Assembly (NCBI GenBank): GCA_945903445.1
Contig: CAMDNZ010000022.1
Coordinates: 1 to 46,941, forward strand
Reading direction: 5' to 3'
DNA from: Bordetella parapertussis
Lineage (GTDB): Bacteria > Pseudomonadota > Gammaproteobacteria > Burkholderiales > Burkholderiaceae_B
Length of the DNA: 46,941 nt
The number at the start of each line of letters is the position of its first letter. The stretch's first letter is position 1. Both the position numbers and the translations under genes were made by a program. The notes below the pieces were generated by a model. It was given only the letters and a program-made list of their open reading frames with translations, had not been told where the DNA came from and searched no databases. This document shows positions 1-8,367 of this stretch, piece after piece.

Positions 1-4
1 CCGC

Positions 5-2938
5 ATGGTGGTCACCGCTCTGACTCTTTCCTTATTGGCCGCTTGTGGCGGCGGTGGCGGCGGCGGTGGTAAAAATTCTCATTTAGGAAACGAAGATCTG
101 TCTAGAGATAGACCCGACGAGCCTCGTAAACATCCAATCGGGGAGTCAGAATCGAAAGGCGATGGCGATCCACCCAAGAACCCACCTAACAATCCACCTA
201 ACAATCCGCCCGGCAATCCACCCGGCAATCCACCCGGCAATCCAGGGCGAGGTGGTGGTGATCTCTCCTATGTACCCACCAAACCAAAGGCCAACCCGCC
301 GCCGGCGTCCACATACAACGGCAAAGGGGTGAAAGTGGGTGTTCTTGACAGCGGATACGACGAAACTAAATCGACAAATACGTTCCTATCGATCAAAGCC
401 CGGCTAAAAGAGAAAGTGCTGTTGAGAAACGGTTACCCGCCAGGCTCGGACGGCATGCATGGCGAGAAGGTCAGTCGTATCATTGCTGGGCGCGATTTAG
501 GCGATGGTTGGCCAGCCGGTGCTGCGACGGGTGTCGACATTTATCAGGTCGACCGAGGTGATGGGGACGTGCTCCCTCACCAGATAAAGAGTTTTTATAA
601 AGCCTTTGCTGATCGTAATGTAAAAATCATCAATAATTCGTGGTCTGTAGCGTCAAACACAGGTGTAGAACAGTGGGTCCCACTTCGCGATTTTCCGGCC
701 ATTAGCGAACGTCTCGATCTCCTGTCGGAGGCCGTCAACGATCATGGGCAATTGCTGATCTGGGCTGCTGGAAACAACGGCATGTCCAACCCATCGTTTT
801 TGGCGGGCGCTCCCCTCTTCGATGAGCTTGACAAAGATAAGCGCAAGCCCTTGGAAAAAGGATGGCTGGCGCTCACGAAGGTTTCCAATGAATCTATAGC
901 CCGTGGCGAGGTCGCTTTTAACAGGAACGCCTGTGGCGTAGCGGCAAATTGGTGTCTGGCAGCCATGGCGCCTACACTTGCGGAATCGGCTCCACCGTTA
1001 TCTTGGGGAGACCGCCAGCTATACGGCAGCTCGTTTGCAGCGCCTGTCGTCACCGCAGCGGCGGCTCGCGTTTCACAGGCTTACCCGTGGATGACCAATA
1101 GCGAGTTACGTCAAACGTTGTTGTCGACAACCAAGGATCTCGGGCGGCCCGAAAAATTCGGCTGGGGTTTGCTCGACAGCAAGAAGGCCTTGAAAGGGCC
1201 GGGGCGCTTCGACACACGTTTGACCTTGACGAAAAATGGTAATTTTCACGCCGATACCAAAGGCCACAACTCCCATTTTTATAACAATATCGTCGGCGAC
1301 GCCGGTTTGGATAAATTGGGCAAAGGTACCTTGAGCCTGTGGGGCAATAACACTTATCGGGGCGCCTCGAATTTAATCGGCGGCACGCTGGCGGTATACG
1401 GGCGGCAAGGGTCGGACGTCAACGTCAAGCCATCGGGTCGCTTGCTGTCCAACGGTGGCACTATCTCTGGCGATGTGAGCAATATGGGTGAAGTCCGAGT
1501 GGAGGGGGCGGGTCTAATCATCGTAGGGAACTATACGGCGCAAAGCAAAAATGCCCGTCTCGTTACCCAGCTTGGCACGATGGTCGACGTTCGTTTCGCG
1601 GCTCTGTTGAACGATTCGAAGCTGATTATCGCCAAACCCGATGACCGTTACGTTGTCAAGCAGACCGAGCGAGTGCTTAATGCTCGTCTGGGCGTGCGTG
1701 GCAAATTTAGCGCAGTCACCGGCGCTCACGGCCTGCTGTACTCGGTGACGCCTCGCTACGCTTTACAGCACGTCGATGTCGATGTGGCACGTACCGATGC
1801 CGTTCGGGTTGCTCAGGCGGCCTATCCATTCGAAACCGCACGCCTGGCATCGGCCACAGCCCTCGAAACGGCCCTGCAACAAGCCGATGTCAAGGTGCAG
1901 GGCGGCCAGTCGAATGTGAGCGATGAGTTCGTTGCGGCCGCAGCGAAGCTGTTAGGCGAGCGATCGACCGCTGGTTTGGGCGCGTCGTTCGACAGTTTTT
2001 CGGGGCAGATCCACGCATCCTCGCAGGCCGTGACGTTTCAGCAATCGCAGGCGGTCAATCGGGCGCTATCGGACCGGCTCGATACGTTGAGCCAGCATCA
2101 GACACCGACCGGTCTATGGGCTAATTTCATCGGTGGAACCGGTAAGCTGGAAAAACGTGGTTTTGCCAAGGCCAACACGAATTTCTACGGTGGCCAGGTT
2201 GGGTTGGATCATCGTTTCACGCCTCTGAGTACCGTCGGTGCTGCCATTTCCATCTCGGACGCCAACGCGCGTTTCAGTCAATATGGCGGCCGATCTGGGT
2301 CTCAATCGGCAGGATTGTCGCTGTACGGGCGGTATGGTGGCGAAGTGGGTACGTATATCGCTGGTCGTGTCGGTCATCAGTGGGTCGATACCGACATCAA
2401 GCGCGATACCGTCGTGCGGGGCGTATCGACACGTGTTAAATCCGACCGGAGCGATCGCCTCGCCTCGGTCTATGGTGAGATCGGTCATACCGTGCCATTC
2501 GACGCATTGCGGGCGACACCCTTTGTGGGAGTCTCGTACGACCACCTCAGACGGGGTGCGATCGACGAGTCGGGCAGCGCCTTCGCACTGAAGGGCAATA
2601 AGAAATCCTACGATCAAACCGCTGCGATGTTGGGCCTACGCCTGCAAACTCAAGCACTGGCTTGGGCGGGGGGCGATTCGATATTTACGGGCTATGGCGC
2701 CTATCGCTATGGCAATGCCACCAACCTGGATTACACCGCTGCGTTCGTCGGCGCGCCCGACGCGCGTGGCACGTTCAAGGGCATCGACTTGCAACGGCAT
2801 ACCGGTTGGACGGGTCTAGGCGTGTCAACCACGGCGACAAATCGTCTTTCGTGGAACCTCAACTACAACATGCAGCTCGGTCGGGGCGGCATTACGAATA
2901 ATGTGTTCTCTGCGGGCTTGAGGTACGCATTGCAGTAA
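5..2938 (+). CDS. SphB1/NalP-like subtilisin autotransporter lipoprotein
   Basis: Secreted serine protease that carries its own outer-membrane translocator. The N-terminus is hydrophobic and ends in a lipobox (LAAC, Cys14), followed by eight Gly and a Pro-rich linker (about residues 56-80). A peptidase S8 domain follows with the full triad: Asp115 (VGVLDSG), His152 (GMHGEK) and Ser343 (GSSFAAP), with the oxyanion Asn in AAGNNG (257-258). A passenger-associated repeat (GTLSLWGNNTY, about 437-468) precedes a C-terminal autotransporter beta-barrel of about 280 residues. Lipobox, Gly-rich and Pro-rich tracts together resemble Bordetella SphB1, which matures filamentous haemagglutinin at the surface; that role here is inference. 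The ATG at 5 may not be the true start: the frame is open to the window edge and a longer, positively charged signal peptide is likely. The gene stands alone. Confidence 0.9.
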   Translation: MVVTALTLSLLAACGGGGGGGGKNSHLGNEDLSRDRPDEPRKHPIGESESKGDGDPPKNPPNNPPNNPPGNPPGNPPGNPGRGGGDLSYVPTKPKANPPPASTYNGKGVKVGVLDSGYDETKSTNTFLSIKARLKEKVLLRNGYPPGSDGMHGEKVSRIIAGRDLGDGWPAGAATGVDIYQVDRGDGDVLPHQIKSFYKAFADRNVKIINNSWSVASNTGVEQWVPLRDFPAISERLDLLSEAVNDHGQLLIWAAGNNGMSNPSFLAGAPLFDELDKDKRKPLEKGWLALTKVSNESIARGEVAFNRNACGVAANWCLAAMAPTLAESAPPLSWGDRQLYGSSFAAPVVTAAAARVSQAYPWMTNSELRQTLLSTTKDLGRPEKFGWGLLDSKKALKGPGRFDTRLTLTKNGNFHADTKGHNSHFYNNIVGDAGLDKLGKGTLSLWGNNTYRGASNLIGGTLAVYGRQGSDVNVKPSGRLLSNGGTISGDVSNMGEVRVEGAGLIIVGNYTAQSKNARLVTQLGTMVDVRFAALLNDSKLIIAKPDDRYVVKQTERVLNARLGVRGKFSAVTGAHGLLYSVTPRYALQHVDVDVARTDAVRVAQAAYPFETARLASATALETALQQADVKVQGGQSNVSDEFVAAAAKLLGERSTAGLGASFDSFSGQIHASSQAVTFQQSQAVNRALSDRLDTLSQHQTPTGLWANFIGGTGKLEKRGFAKANTNFYGGQVGLDHRFTPLSTVGAAISISDANARFSQYGGRSGSQSAGLSLYGRYGGEVGTYIAGRVGHQWVDTDIKRDTVVRGVSTRVKSDRSDRLASVYGEIGHTVPFDALRATPFVGVSYDHLRRGAIDESGSAFALKGNKKSYDQTAAMLGLRLQTQALAWAGGDSIFTGYGAYRYGNATNLDYTAAFVGAPDARGTFKGIDLQRHTGWTGLGVSTTATNRLSWNLNYNMQLGRGGITNNVFSAGLRYALQ
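182..241 (+). repeat. Five tandem 12-bp units encoding PPNN/PPGN
   Basis: Five in-frame copies of a 12-bp unit, CCACCTAACAAT (twice) grading into CCGCCCGGCAAT and CCACCCGGCAAT (twice), encode the Pro-rich linker just after the lipidation site of the autotransporter. Because the unit is a multiple of three, changes in copy number would alter linker length without shifting the frame. Confidence 0.85.
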
Positions 2939-3146
2939 GGCAGCAGTAAACGGATTGCAAATTTTTCTCCGGCGGGGGCCATTGCACAGGTACGGATGTG
3001 CGATGGCTCCCACCTTGTTCAGCTAAATAGTTCTTGGGTGAATAGGCCCACTCGCCTGATGACGCGAATACGATACAAAGGGTCGAAACCAATTGCTAGT
3101 GTTTGATATTTTTGGTTTCATTGTGCCTTCTTTTTAGGAGAAGCGC

Positions 3147-3668
3147 ATGAGGAAGCATGTGGTCAGCTCGGCTGTAGTTTTGTCTTTGGCGGGATGTGCG
3201 TCGGTAACGGGTGAGAACACGCAATCAGTGCGAATCGAAGCGGTTGATAAGGCGGGGGCGTCAGTGGCCGATGTGCAATGCAAACTCGTTAACGACCGGG
3301 GAATGTACGATGGAAAAGCGCCGGCAACGGTGTTGGTTCGTAAGTCAAGCGTGAACTTGGACGTGAACTGCGTGACGGTCGATAAGAGCGAGGGATCCGC
3401 TACGCTTATATCCCGTGCCGGCGCTGGTATGTGGGGAAATATTCTGCTGGGTGGGGGGATTGGCGCGATCGTTGACCATAACAAGGGTACTGCGTACAAC
3501 TATCCGAATTGGGTCCGTATAGTCATTGGAAAGGCTTTGGTGTTCGATCGCCGAAATAGCAGCGACGACCAGCCTACGCCGGGATTCGATGCGATCGATC
3601 CTACCAAGCCTAAAGAGGGAGCGCCGACTCCGCCCGTCGCTCAGGTAAAGGCGGCGGCGGCTCATTAA
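3147..3668 (+). CDS. Small lipoprotein, function unknown
   Basis: A 173-residue predicted lipoprotein. The signal peptide ends in LAGC with Cys17 as lipidation site. The start is fixed by a strong AGGAG 7 bases upstream. The middle (about residues 28-80) has alternating hydrophobic residues of a beta-sandwich type, with two Cys (in VQCKL and NCVTV) that could form a disulphide. A glycine-rich segment (GMWGNILLGGGIGAIVD) resembles a glycine-zipper membrane stretch. The C-terminus is Pro/Ala-rich. I do not recognise a functional family; PEGA-like cell-envelope lipoproteins look similar. It is monocistronic, between the autotransporter and a large inverted repeat. Confidence 0.75.
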   Translation: MRKHVVSSAVVLSLAGCASVTGENTQSVRIEAVDKAGASVADVQCKLVNDRGMYDGKAPATVLVRKSSVNLDVNCVTVDKSEGSATLISRAGAGMWGNILLGGGIGAIVDHNKGTAYNYPNWVRIVIGKALVFDRRNSSDDQPTPGFDAIDPTKPKEGAPTPPVAQVKAAAAH

Positions 3669-3716
3669 ACCGGTTTCTAAACCGGGTTTGAGTTGGGGCG
3701 CAATGCCTACGTGCGC

Positions 3717-3770
3717 CCTGTCGGTTACTGGAAAGTCAATTAAAAGTGCGACTTCCCAGTAACCGACAGG
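3717..3770. repeat. Long inverted repeat, 21-bp arms
   Basis: The arm at 3717-3737 (CCTGTCGGTTACTGG then AAAGTC) and the reverse complement at 3750-3770 match at 20 of 21 positions around a 12-base AT-rich loop (AATTAAAAGTGC). It lies about 50 bp after the lipoprotein stop codon. There is no T-run on the plus side, so a classical intrinsic terminator is doubtful. It could be a transcript-stabilising hairpin, a REP-like element or the end of a lost mobile element. Confidence 0.8.
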
Positions 3771-4022
3771 CAAGGTGGCCGTTGTCGGTGGCTTAGGCTC
3801 ATGCTTCGGCGCGTTTGAAAAAATCCGGATTCAGAATGGTGAGGGGTCGTTAAGGATGCATGTCAAAAACCCAGGTTTCACGACGCCATAAGGGCTGTGC
3901 TAATGCTATTACTTTTCCCCAATGCCTTGCTTACGCCGCTTTCCAGACGAAGACTTTGATCTCGGGATGTGACTGTCAATACTCAACGCAATGCCCTGTG
4001 GGTTGCATTCAGGTCGCGCTCG
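3771..4022. other. Non-coding stretch, no recognisable gene
   Basis: Between the inverted repeat and the degraded gene on the minus strand there is no reading frame with a convincing start, ribosome-binding site and protein character. A short plus-strand frame at 3860-4051 has an untypical composition and no Shine-Dalgarno sequence. Confidence 0.5.
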
Positions 4023-4653
4023 CTATGATGGCCAGTTTGCAGCAGCGCTGATGTTCGAGTATTTAGCGTTTGCTTCAATTGTGTGGGTAATTCCCGGTTC
4101 TGCCCACACGCGCAGTCTGCTACCACGGGTATTCCAATCCTGCGAGGCTCGCACGCCGTAGTAGATTCCAGTTTTATTCAAGTCTCTGAACGTCGTTTTT
4201 CCGTATTCGGTCCTGCTTAGGGTGTGACCTAGCGCAACGCGATGGTGATCGAGTCGTAATTTCGGGGTGAGGAAAAAACCGTTGCTCGACGTGTAGCGGT
4301 AGCCCATCTTTCCCTACACCGCCAAACCCGTCCCGGAGGTGCGAGTGATTTCTCGGTACTGGCGGTGATCGATCGACGAGGAGCTTCGATTGAAGCGGTC
4401 GACGATTGAGCAAAAGAGTTTTCTCCGAAAAAAGCCGAGCGCCTCGTAGGGGAGTAAAGTCTGCGAAAACAAGTTGGTCGCCCACTCGGAGTCCACCACC
4501 TTGGTCCTGGAGCGGGTCATTTTGCACTATAGACCGCGATGTAGCAGGACGCCCGGTGGAATAAGCTTGTGCGTGCGCAGCATCGATAGCGACGAGAATC
4601 AACGAAATAGATAGATAAGTCTTGCCCAAACGTGATGCCTCGCGACTATGCAA
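4023..4653 (-). pseudogene. Degraded exported protein, possible autotransporter remnant
   Basis: Read on the minus strand, a frame from 4653 (TTG; a weak start) begins with a good signal peptide (YLSISLILVAIDAAHAQA, cleavage after AHA) but soon loses protein-like character. A second frame, separated by a stop codon at about 4314-4316, continues with GYRYTSSNGFFLTPKLRLDH and later GSRLRVWAEPGITHTIE up to 4023. Those segments resemble consecutive amphipathic strands of an autotransporter beta-domain (GYRF..GxFLTP, LRPYAEAG types). The simplest reading is a gene that lost most of its passenger and suffered at least one frameshift and one stop. Family assignment is tentative. Confidence 0.4.
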
Positions 4654-5493
4654 TATTCCAAAATATGCCCAGTTCTAGCAGCAAATACCGTATTTAAAAA
4701 AGTATTTTTTCATCACCAAATAATCCATTTGTAGGATTTTTTATCGTCAGCACTCGCTGGCAATACGATCTGCGCATCTCCGCGACCGAAAAGCGGGAAA
4801 TGGCGCCAAACAAGCATGGAAAATGCGTCTTGGCGTAATTCGCCGGAGATCGAAGAATGGGGCGGGCGTTAGCACGGCTGCTTAGCGAGTGGCTGGCACG
4901 TCGACCTTGGCGCGGTATCGCCAGGGTCAAGATGAGGGCATGCGTTCGATTTTCCATGCTTTGCGCGTTGTTTCGATGATTGCGTCGATGCGGCCGATCA
5001 TGATGTGTCGAGGCTCGATGGGGTAGATCCACACTGGATATAGGCCAGAGGCAAGACGGAACATGTGACGATGCAAACCCGCATGCTTGAGGCGACGTGT
5101 TCTTTTTTCACCCGCCTTTCGGCTGAAAAACCGGATGCGCCTATGCAGCAATCCAGCGCGAAAAGCACAGCCAGCTTTCAAACGTCTTGCTATAGATTTG
5201 TGTCGTTTGAAGATCATCGCTACGGTCCATGCGGGTCGCTTTGCACAGCAAGGTCACAAATTGACGTGGTGTGTCTGAATCTCGAATATAAGGCGTCGCC
5301 TATGCATTGGTCAATAGGCATTGCCTTGCATCAATGTGGGACATTTGCTACAGGGCGGCGCTTTCATGAAAATCTGCGCAACGAGTGGGGTTGGCGCGGA
5401 TCCGGCGAACGTCGTAGCGCAAGCGATGCCTGAACGCGGGGAGCGCAGCTTTACGAGGGCAGGCGGTCGAAAATGCGCCGCGAGTATCGATCG
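4654..5493. other. Gene-poor 840-bp stretch
   Basis: No convincing gene. Frames at 4694-5032 and 4927-5217 (minus) and 5065-5433 (plus) lack Shine-Dalgarno sites and recognisable motifs. A weak hairpin followed by T residues (AATCC-ATTTGTA-GGATTTTTTAT) lies near 4724-4742. Another with a GAAA loop, when read on the minus strand, lies near 5106-5134 (TTTTTTCA...TGAAAAA). Two 11-bp palindromes occur at 5291-5326. The stretch is probably decayed mobile or phage DNA downstream of the orphan repressor. Confidence 0.5.
5291..5326. promoter_or_regulatory. Two operator-like 11-bp palindromes
   Basis: AGGCGTCGCCT (5291-5301) and AGGCATTGCCT (5316-5326) are each palindromic apart from the central base and lie 25 bp apart. 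The 9-mer GCATTGCCT inside the second also occurs, once in each orientation, at the start codon of the neighbouring phage-type repressor gene. This suggests, but does not prove, binding sites for that repressor. No gene is seen whose promoter they would control. Confidence 0.4.
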
Positions 5494-6483
5494 CTAGCGC
5501 GCGACCAGCCGCTTGTCGACGCCATTGCGCAAATCGTAGGGCGACCAAAGAATACGGCCCAGAATGCAAACGTCTCGGCCGTCGTCGTCGCATAGCGGCG
5601 CGTCGGGATAGATAGGATTCAGTGATCGCATCACCCAGCCGTCGGTTCCAGATTTGGCGATGCACTTCACTAGCATTCTGCCGCCCTGATTGATCGCATA
5701 GATCGTGTGCAGATTGATCTGAGAACGATCCATGACGGGCTCGTGGTAGAACAGCATGGGTGCGCGATTACGAATCACGGGTTCCATGCTATCGCCATCG
5801 CCATAGACGATACGCATGCGCTCGACGGGTAGCCCAAACGACTCGAGAAACGAAGTGCGTAGTTGCATCTCGCCAATCTGGCTTTCCGTGTAGTTTTCTA
5901 TTCCTAGCTTGCCGGCCGCCAGGCGAACGTCGAGTTCGGGCACAGCGGAAAACTCGTGATCGTTGGCTGAATAGCCCGCATCTGCCATGTGTTCGGCATA
6001 GGACGTTCTGCTGATGCGCAATTGCTGACTCGATTGCTCGGTGCAAGAGCCGACAGAGTGCAGCACGGGGCCCGCTACGTCGATATTCAAGCGGAGTTGG
6101 GCGATCGCCAGCGCGAGCGCGCCTTCCAGTGATTTCAGGTCGCCGGGCGATAATGCGCGCACCTGATCTTCGGGAATGCTGGCGAACGGCCACACCAAAA
6201 ACGCGTCGTCGGCTACGGCAATCGACTGGCCGGTAGAGAGCCCGAACGGCCAATCTGCCGCGGTAAGTCCCCAGTGATCGGGGCCAGCGACATCGGCGAA
6301 GTAGCGCCATAGATCGTGTAGGCGACCTTTTTCGATCGAGCCTTTCTTGATCCAGTCGGACACCGATGGGGGCTTTACGCCGAAATGGCGTGCGACCTCT
6401 GCCTGCGAGCGAATGGCGCCGCCAGCTATTTTGAGTCTGATAGCCTCGCGTATCGCGTGGCCGAACTCTTGACCTTTAAGCAT
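5494..6483 (-). CDS. Phage-type repressor, HTH plus S24 (LexA-like) domain
   Basis: A 329-residue CI-like transcriptional repressor. The N-terminal helix-turn-helix spans about residues 10-60 (SQAEVARHFGVKPPSVSDWI). The C-terminal self-cleaving S24 domain has the Ala-Gly cleavage region (LAAGKLG, 188-194), Ser232 in GDGDSMEP and general base Lys273 in MLVKCIAK. Family members bind operators as dimers and cleave themselves when RecA is activated by DNA damage. The start codon lies inside an inverted repeat that is a likely autoregulatory operator, and only a poor Shine-Dalgarno sequence (AGG, close to the ATG) precedes it. No cro, integrase or structural phage genes are nearby, so it is an orphan, probably left from a prophage or recruited by the host. 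Confidence 0.85.
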   Translation of the reverse strand: MLKGQEFGHAIREAIRLKIAGGAIRSQAEVARHFGVKPPSVSDWIKKGSIEKGRLHDLWRYFADVAGPDHWGLTAADWPFGLSTGQSIAVADDAFLVWPFASIPEDQVRALSPGDLKSLEGALALAIAQLRLNIDVAGPVLHSVGSCTEQSSQQLRISRTSYAEHMADAGYSANDHEFSAVPELDVRLAAGKLGIENYTESQIGEMQLRTSFLESFGLPVERMRIVYGDGDSMEPVIRNRAPMLFYHEPVMDRSQINLHTIYAINQGGRMLVKCIAKSGTDGWVMRSLNPIYPDAPLCDDDGRDVCILGRILWSPYDLRNGVDKRLVAR

Positions 6484-6522
6484 TGCCTAATGATCCACGA
6501 ATTTTGGGCATCAGGCAATGCT
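6479..6522. promoter_or_regulatory. Inverted repeat over the repressor start codon
   Basis: AGCATTGCCTAATG (6479-6492) and CATCAGGCAATGCT (6509-6522) are inverted copies with one mismatch over 14 bp, 16 bp apart. The start codon of the repressor gene (6481-6483) lies in the first arm. The position fits autorepression by the repressor. The core GCATTGCCT recurs at 5318-5326. Confidence 0.6.
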
Positions 6523-6564
6523 TGTCGTAGGCTACGGCTCATTGGCGCTCGCACTGTGCATTTT

Positions 6565-6720
6565 TCATGCATGTGGCCGCCGCTCCAGGAACTTATCCAT
6601 ATCGGCATGATCCTCGTCGTCCTCATCCATCGGAACGTGTTCGGGATCGGCAGGCGGTTGAGTATTGCCCGGCGGCAACTCGGGCATATCCAGCTCTTCG
6701 GGATTCTTTGGCTTAGGCAT
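6565..6720 (-). CDS. 51-residue acidic Pro-rich protein
   Basis: Small gene with a strong Shine-Dalgarno sequence (AAGGAGAC, 5 bases before the ATG). It encodes MPKPKNPEELDMPELPPGNT... with an acidic cluster (MDEDDEDHADMD) and a basic tail (FLERRPHA). It has no signal peptide, no membrane segment and few hydrophobic residues, so it is probably disordered. Its ribosome-binding site matches those of similar small proteins starting at 21394, 22844 and 23186. The function is unknown; hydrophilin-like stress proteins are one possibility. It lies between the tRNA terminators and the repressor gene, on the same strand. Confidence 0.7.
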   Translation of the reverse strand: MPKPKNPEELDMPELPPGNTQPPADPEHVPMDEDDEDHADMDKFLERRPHA

Positions 6721-6775
6721 AAATGTCTCCTTGACGTCCTCCACCTACGCACCCGCGATGCCCAAAACCCAATAG

Positions 6776-6804
6776 AAAAAATATAGGGCCGAATTGATCG
6801 GCCC
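6776..6804 (-). terminator. Intrinsic terminator (minus strand)
   Basis: On the minus strand GGGCCGA-TCAAT-TCGGCCC is followed by TATATTTTTT. The 7-bp stem is perfect with a T-run. It is the second of two terminators downstream of the tRNA gene and insulates the small gene that starts at 6720. Confidence 0.7.
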
Positions 6805-6841
6805 AACGTGGCTCTGCGGAGCAACCCCAAAATTGCAGAGT

Positions 6842-6872
6842 AAAAGCAAAACGGCCCACACCGCTGTGAGCC
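6842..6872 (-). terminator. tRNA transcript terminator
   Basis: On the minus strand GGCTCACA-GCGG-TGTGGGCC, with one mismatch in an 8-bp stem, is followed by GTTTTGCTTTT. It starts 10 bases after the tRNA CCA end. Confidence 0.6.
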
Positions 6873-6882
6873 ACATGAATTC

Positions 6883-6961
<79 letters not shown>

Positions 6962-6979
6962 ACTTGCAATAAGCCAGGC

Positions 6980-7008
6980 ATTATCGCATGGGACCATCGC
7001 TTAGGCAA
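6980..7008 (-). promoter_or_regulatory. tRNA promoter
   Basis: On the minus strand -35 TTGCCT (7003-7008) and -10 GATAAT (6980-6985) are separated by exactly 17 bp. The -10 lies about 18 bp before the mature tRNA 5' end. Confidence 0.65.
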
Positions 7009-7084
7009 AATCCATGAGTAAGCACTCACCGCGTTTACGCCCGGTATGATGTTCCCTCCAGGTTTATCCAGAAGTGTGTCACAC

Positions 7085-7792
7085 ATGCCCGCTACGCCCA
7101 TGTTCCCATCTGATGTCGCCGCTGTCGTTCTCGACATGGACGGCACCTTGATCGATACCGAGCGCCTATATAAAACCTGCACGCTAGACACCCTCGCCAG
7201 TCTAGGGTGGCCAGATCAGCACGCGTTATTGCTAGACATGGTGGGGCTGTCCAGCGACAAATGCGATGCCTTGCTGCGCACGACCTTCGGTGACGACTTC
7301 CCATTGGTCCAATACCGCCAATCCTTCATCGCGCGGCGTGAAGCGCTGGCCGATCACCATATTCCGGTCAAGAAGGGCGCCGTTGCCTTGCTCGATGCGT
7401 TAGCGACGGCGCGCATTCCTATGGCCATTGCCACCTCCTCTATGCGCGAGTCGGCAGAGCGCAATCTGCGTATTGCCGGATTGCGCGAGCGTTTCGATAT
7501 AGTCGTCACTGCCGACGACGTCAAGGATGCCAAGCCTAGTCCTGATATATACCTGCTGGCGGCCCACCAGCTAGGCGTTGCGGCCACCGATTGTATCGCT
7601 TTGGAGGACTCTGGCCATGGTGTCATGGCCGCCGGAGCCGCCGGCATGGCAACTATTCTGGTACCAGATATGGTTCAGCCCAACGAACGCATTCGCGCGC
7701 TATGCGCCGCAGTGTGCGGCGATCTGGACGAGGCATTGGTGCTTCTTCGATCCCATATGCCCCAGCTCAATACAGTCCGAGCCAGGGCGTGA
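7085..7792 (+). CDS. HAD-family hydrolase (beta-phosphoglucomutase-like)
   Basis: A 235-residue haloacid dehalogenase-type phosphatase. Numbering from the chosen start, motif I is DMDGTLIDT (nucleophile Asp17, acid/base Asp19), motif II is the ATSS segment (about 116-119), motif III Lys150 (KPSPDIYL) and motif IV ED at 174-175 (ALEDSGHG). A helical cap lies between motifs I and II, the subclass of phosphoglycolate phosphatases and beta-phosphoglucomutases. The substrate cannot be told. A longer form from the ATG at 7046 is possible; the ATG at 7085 places motif I at the usual distance from the N-terminus. The gene diverges from the tRNA and converges with the next small gene. Confidence 0.85.
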   Translation: MPATPMFPSDVAAVVLDMDGTLIDTERLYKTCTLDTLASLGWPDQHALLLDMVGLSSDKCDALLRTTFGDDFPLVQYRQSFIARREALADHHIPVKKGAVALLDALATARIPMAIATSSMRESAERNLRIAGLRERFDIVVTADDVKDAKPSPDIYLLAAHQLGVAATDCIALEDSGHGVMAAGAAGMATILVPDMVQPNERIRALCAAVCGDLDEALVLLRSHMPQLNTVRARA

Positions 7793-7806
7793 CTTACGCT
7801 AATTCG

Positions 7807-8100
7807 TCAAGGCTGTTCGCGCTGTCGAATGGCCCGCTCACGTTCTTCCCGTAATCCTTCCACTTCGCTGCCCGGATCTTCATTACCCGTCGATTCGGGG
7901 TGTACCGCCTGCTCGGATGCGGCCTTCTGACGGTCGGCAGTATTGCTATCGACTGGCTGCCCCTCGGGTTTAACGGGAGCGGCGCCATAGGGATTGCCCG
8001 CCGCGCCCGACTGCAATGGCGAGCCAGGCTCCGGCGCATGAGGCCGAATGACGGCATCGGCGGGTCGATCGCCTGCGTGCTGCGGATTACGTGTTGTCAT
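7807..8100 (-). CDS. 97-residue hydrophilic Pro/Glu-rich protein
   Basis: The start is set at the ATG at 8100, preceded by GGGAG; an upstream ATG at 8139 lacks a ribosome-binding site. The protein (MTTRNPQHAGDRPADAVIRP...) has no signal peptide or membrane helix, is rich in Pro, Gly, Glu and Gln, and ends in a highly charged helix (EVEGLREERERAIRQREQP). It is probably disordered in the first two thirds. Function is unknown. It belongs in character with the other small hydrophilic proteins of the window and ends 14 bases from the convergent HAD gene. Confidence 0.6.
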   Translation of the reverse strand: MTTRNPQHAGDRPADAVIRPHAPEPGSPLQSGAAGNPYGAAPVKPEGQPVDSNTADRQKAASEQAVHPESTGNEDPGSEVEGLREERERAIRQREQP

Positions 8101-8367
8101 GCTGCGGCTCCCTAGGGCTTGAGTAAACGTTTTCATCATTCCACAGCAACAGTCATGCCGTATGCTTGTTACCCGCCAAGCTCTCGATTTTTACGCAACG
8201 CCGGGTGGGTGTCGTACGCTGTGTAAGTCGATGCTGCACCTGGCAGCCCCCATGCTGGCCTTAACTCAATTTTGTAGGGTCCGTACGTCGAGATTGAAAC
8301 GAATGGTCGCAAATACTTGTTTCTTGTCGCTGGTGGGTGATAATCGGGCAGTAACTCTTTACGCATC

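Noticed and set aside
182..241. Tandem repeats as a CRISPR-like array
   Set aside because: Units are 12 bp without spacers and encode the Pro-rich linker in frame.
4927..5217. A 96-codon minus-strand frame (MIFKRHKSIARRL...)
   Set aside because: Strongly basic and no Shine-Dalgarno sequence or recognisable domain; kept only as part of the gene-poor stretch.
5065..5433. A 122-codon plus-strand frame upstream of the repressor's 3' end
   Set aside because: Cys-rich, irregular composition with no ribosome-binding site; runs through the palindromes at 5291-5326.
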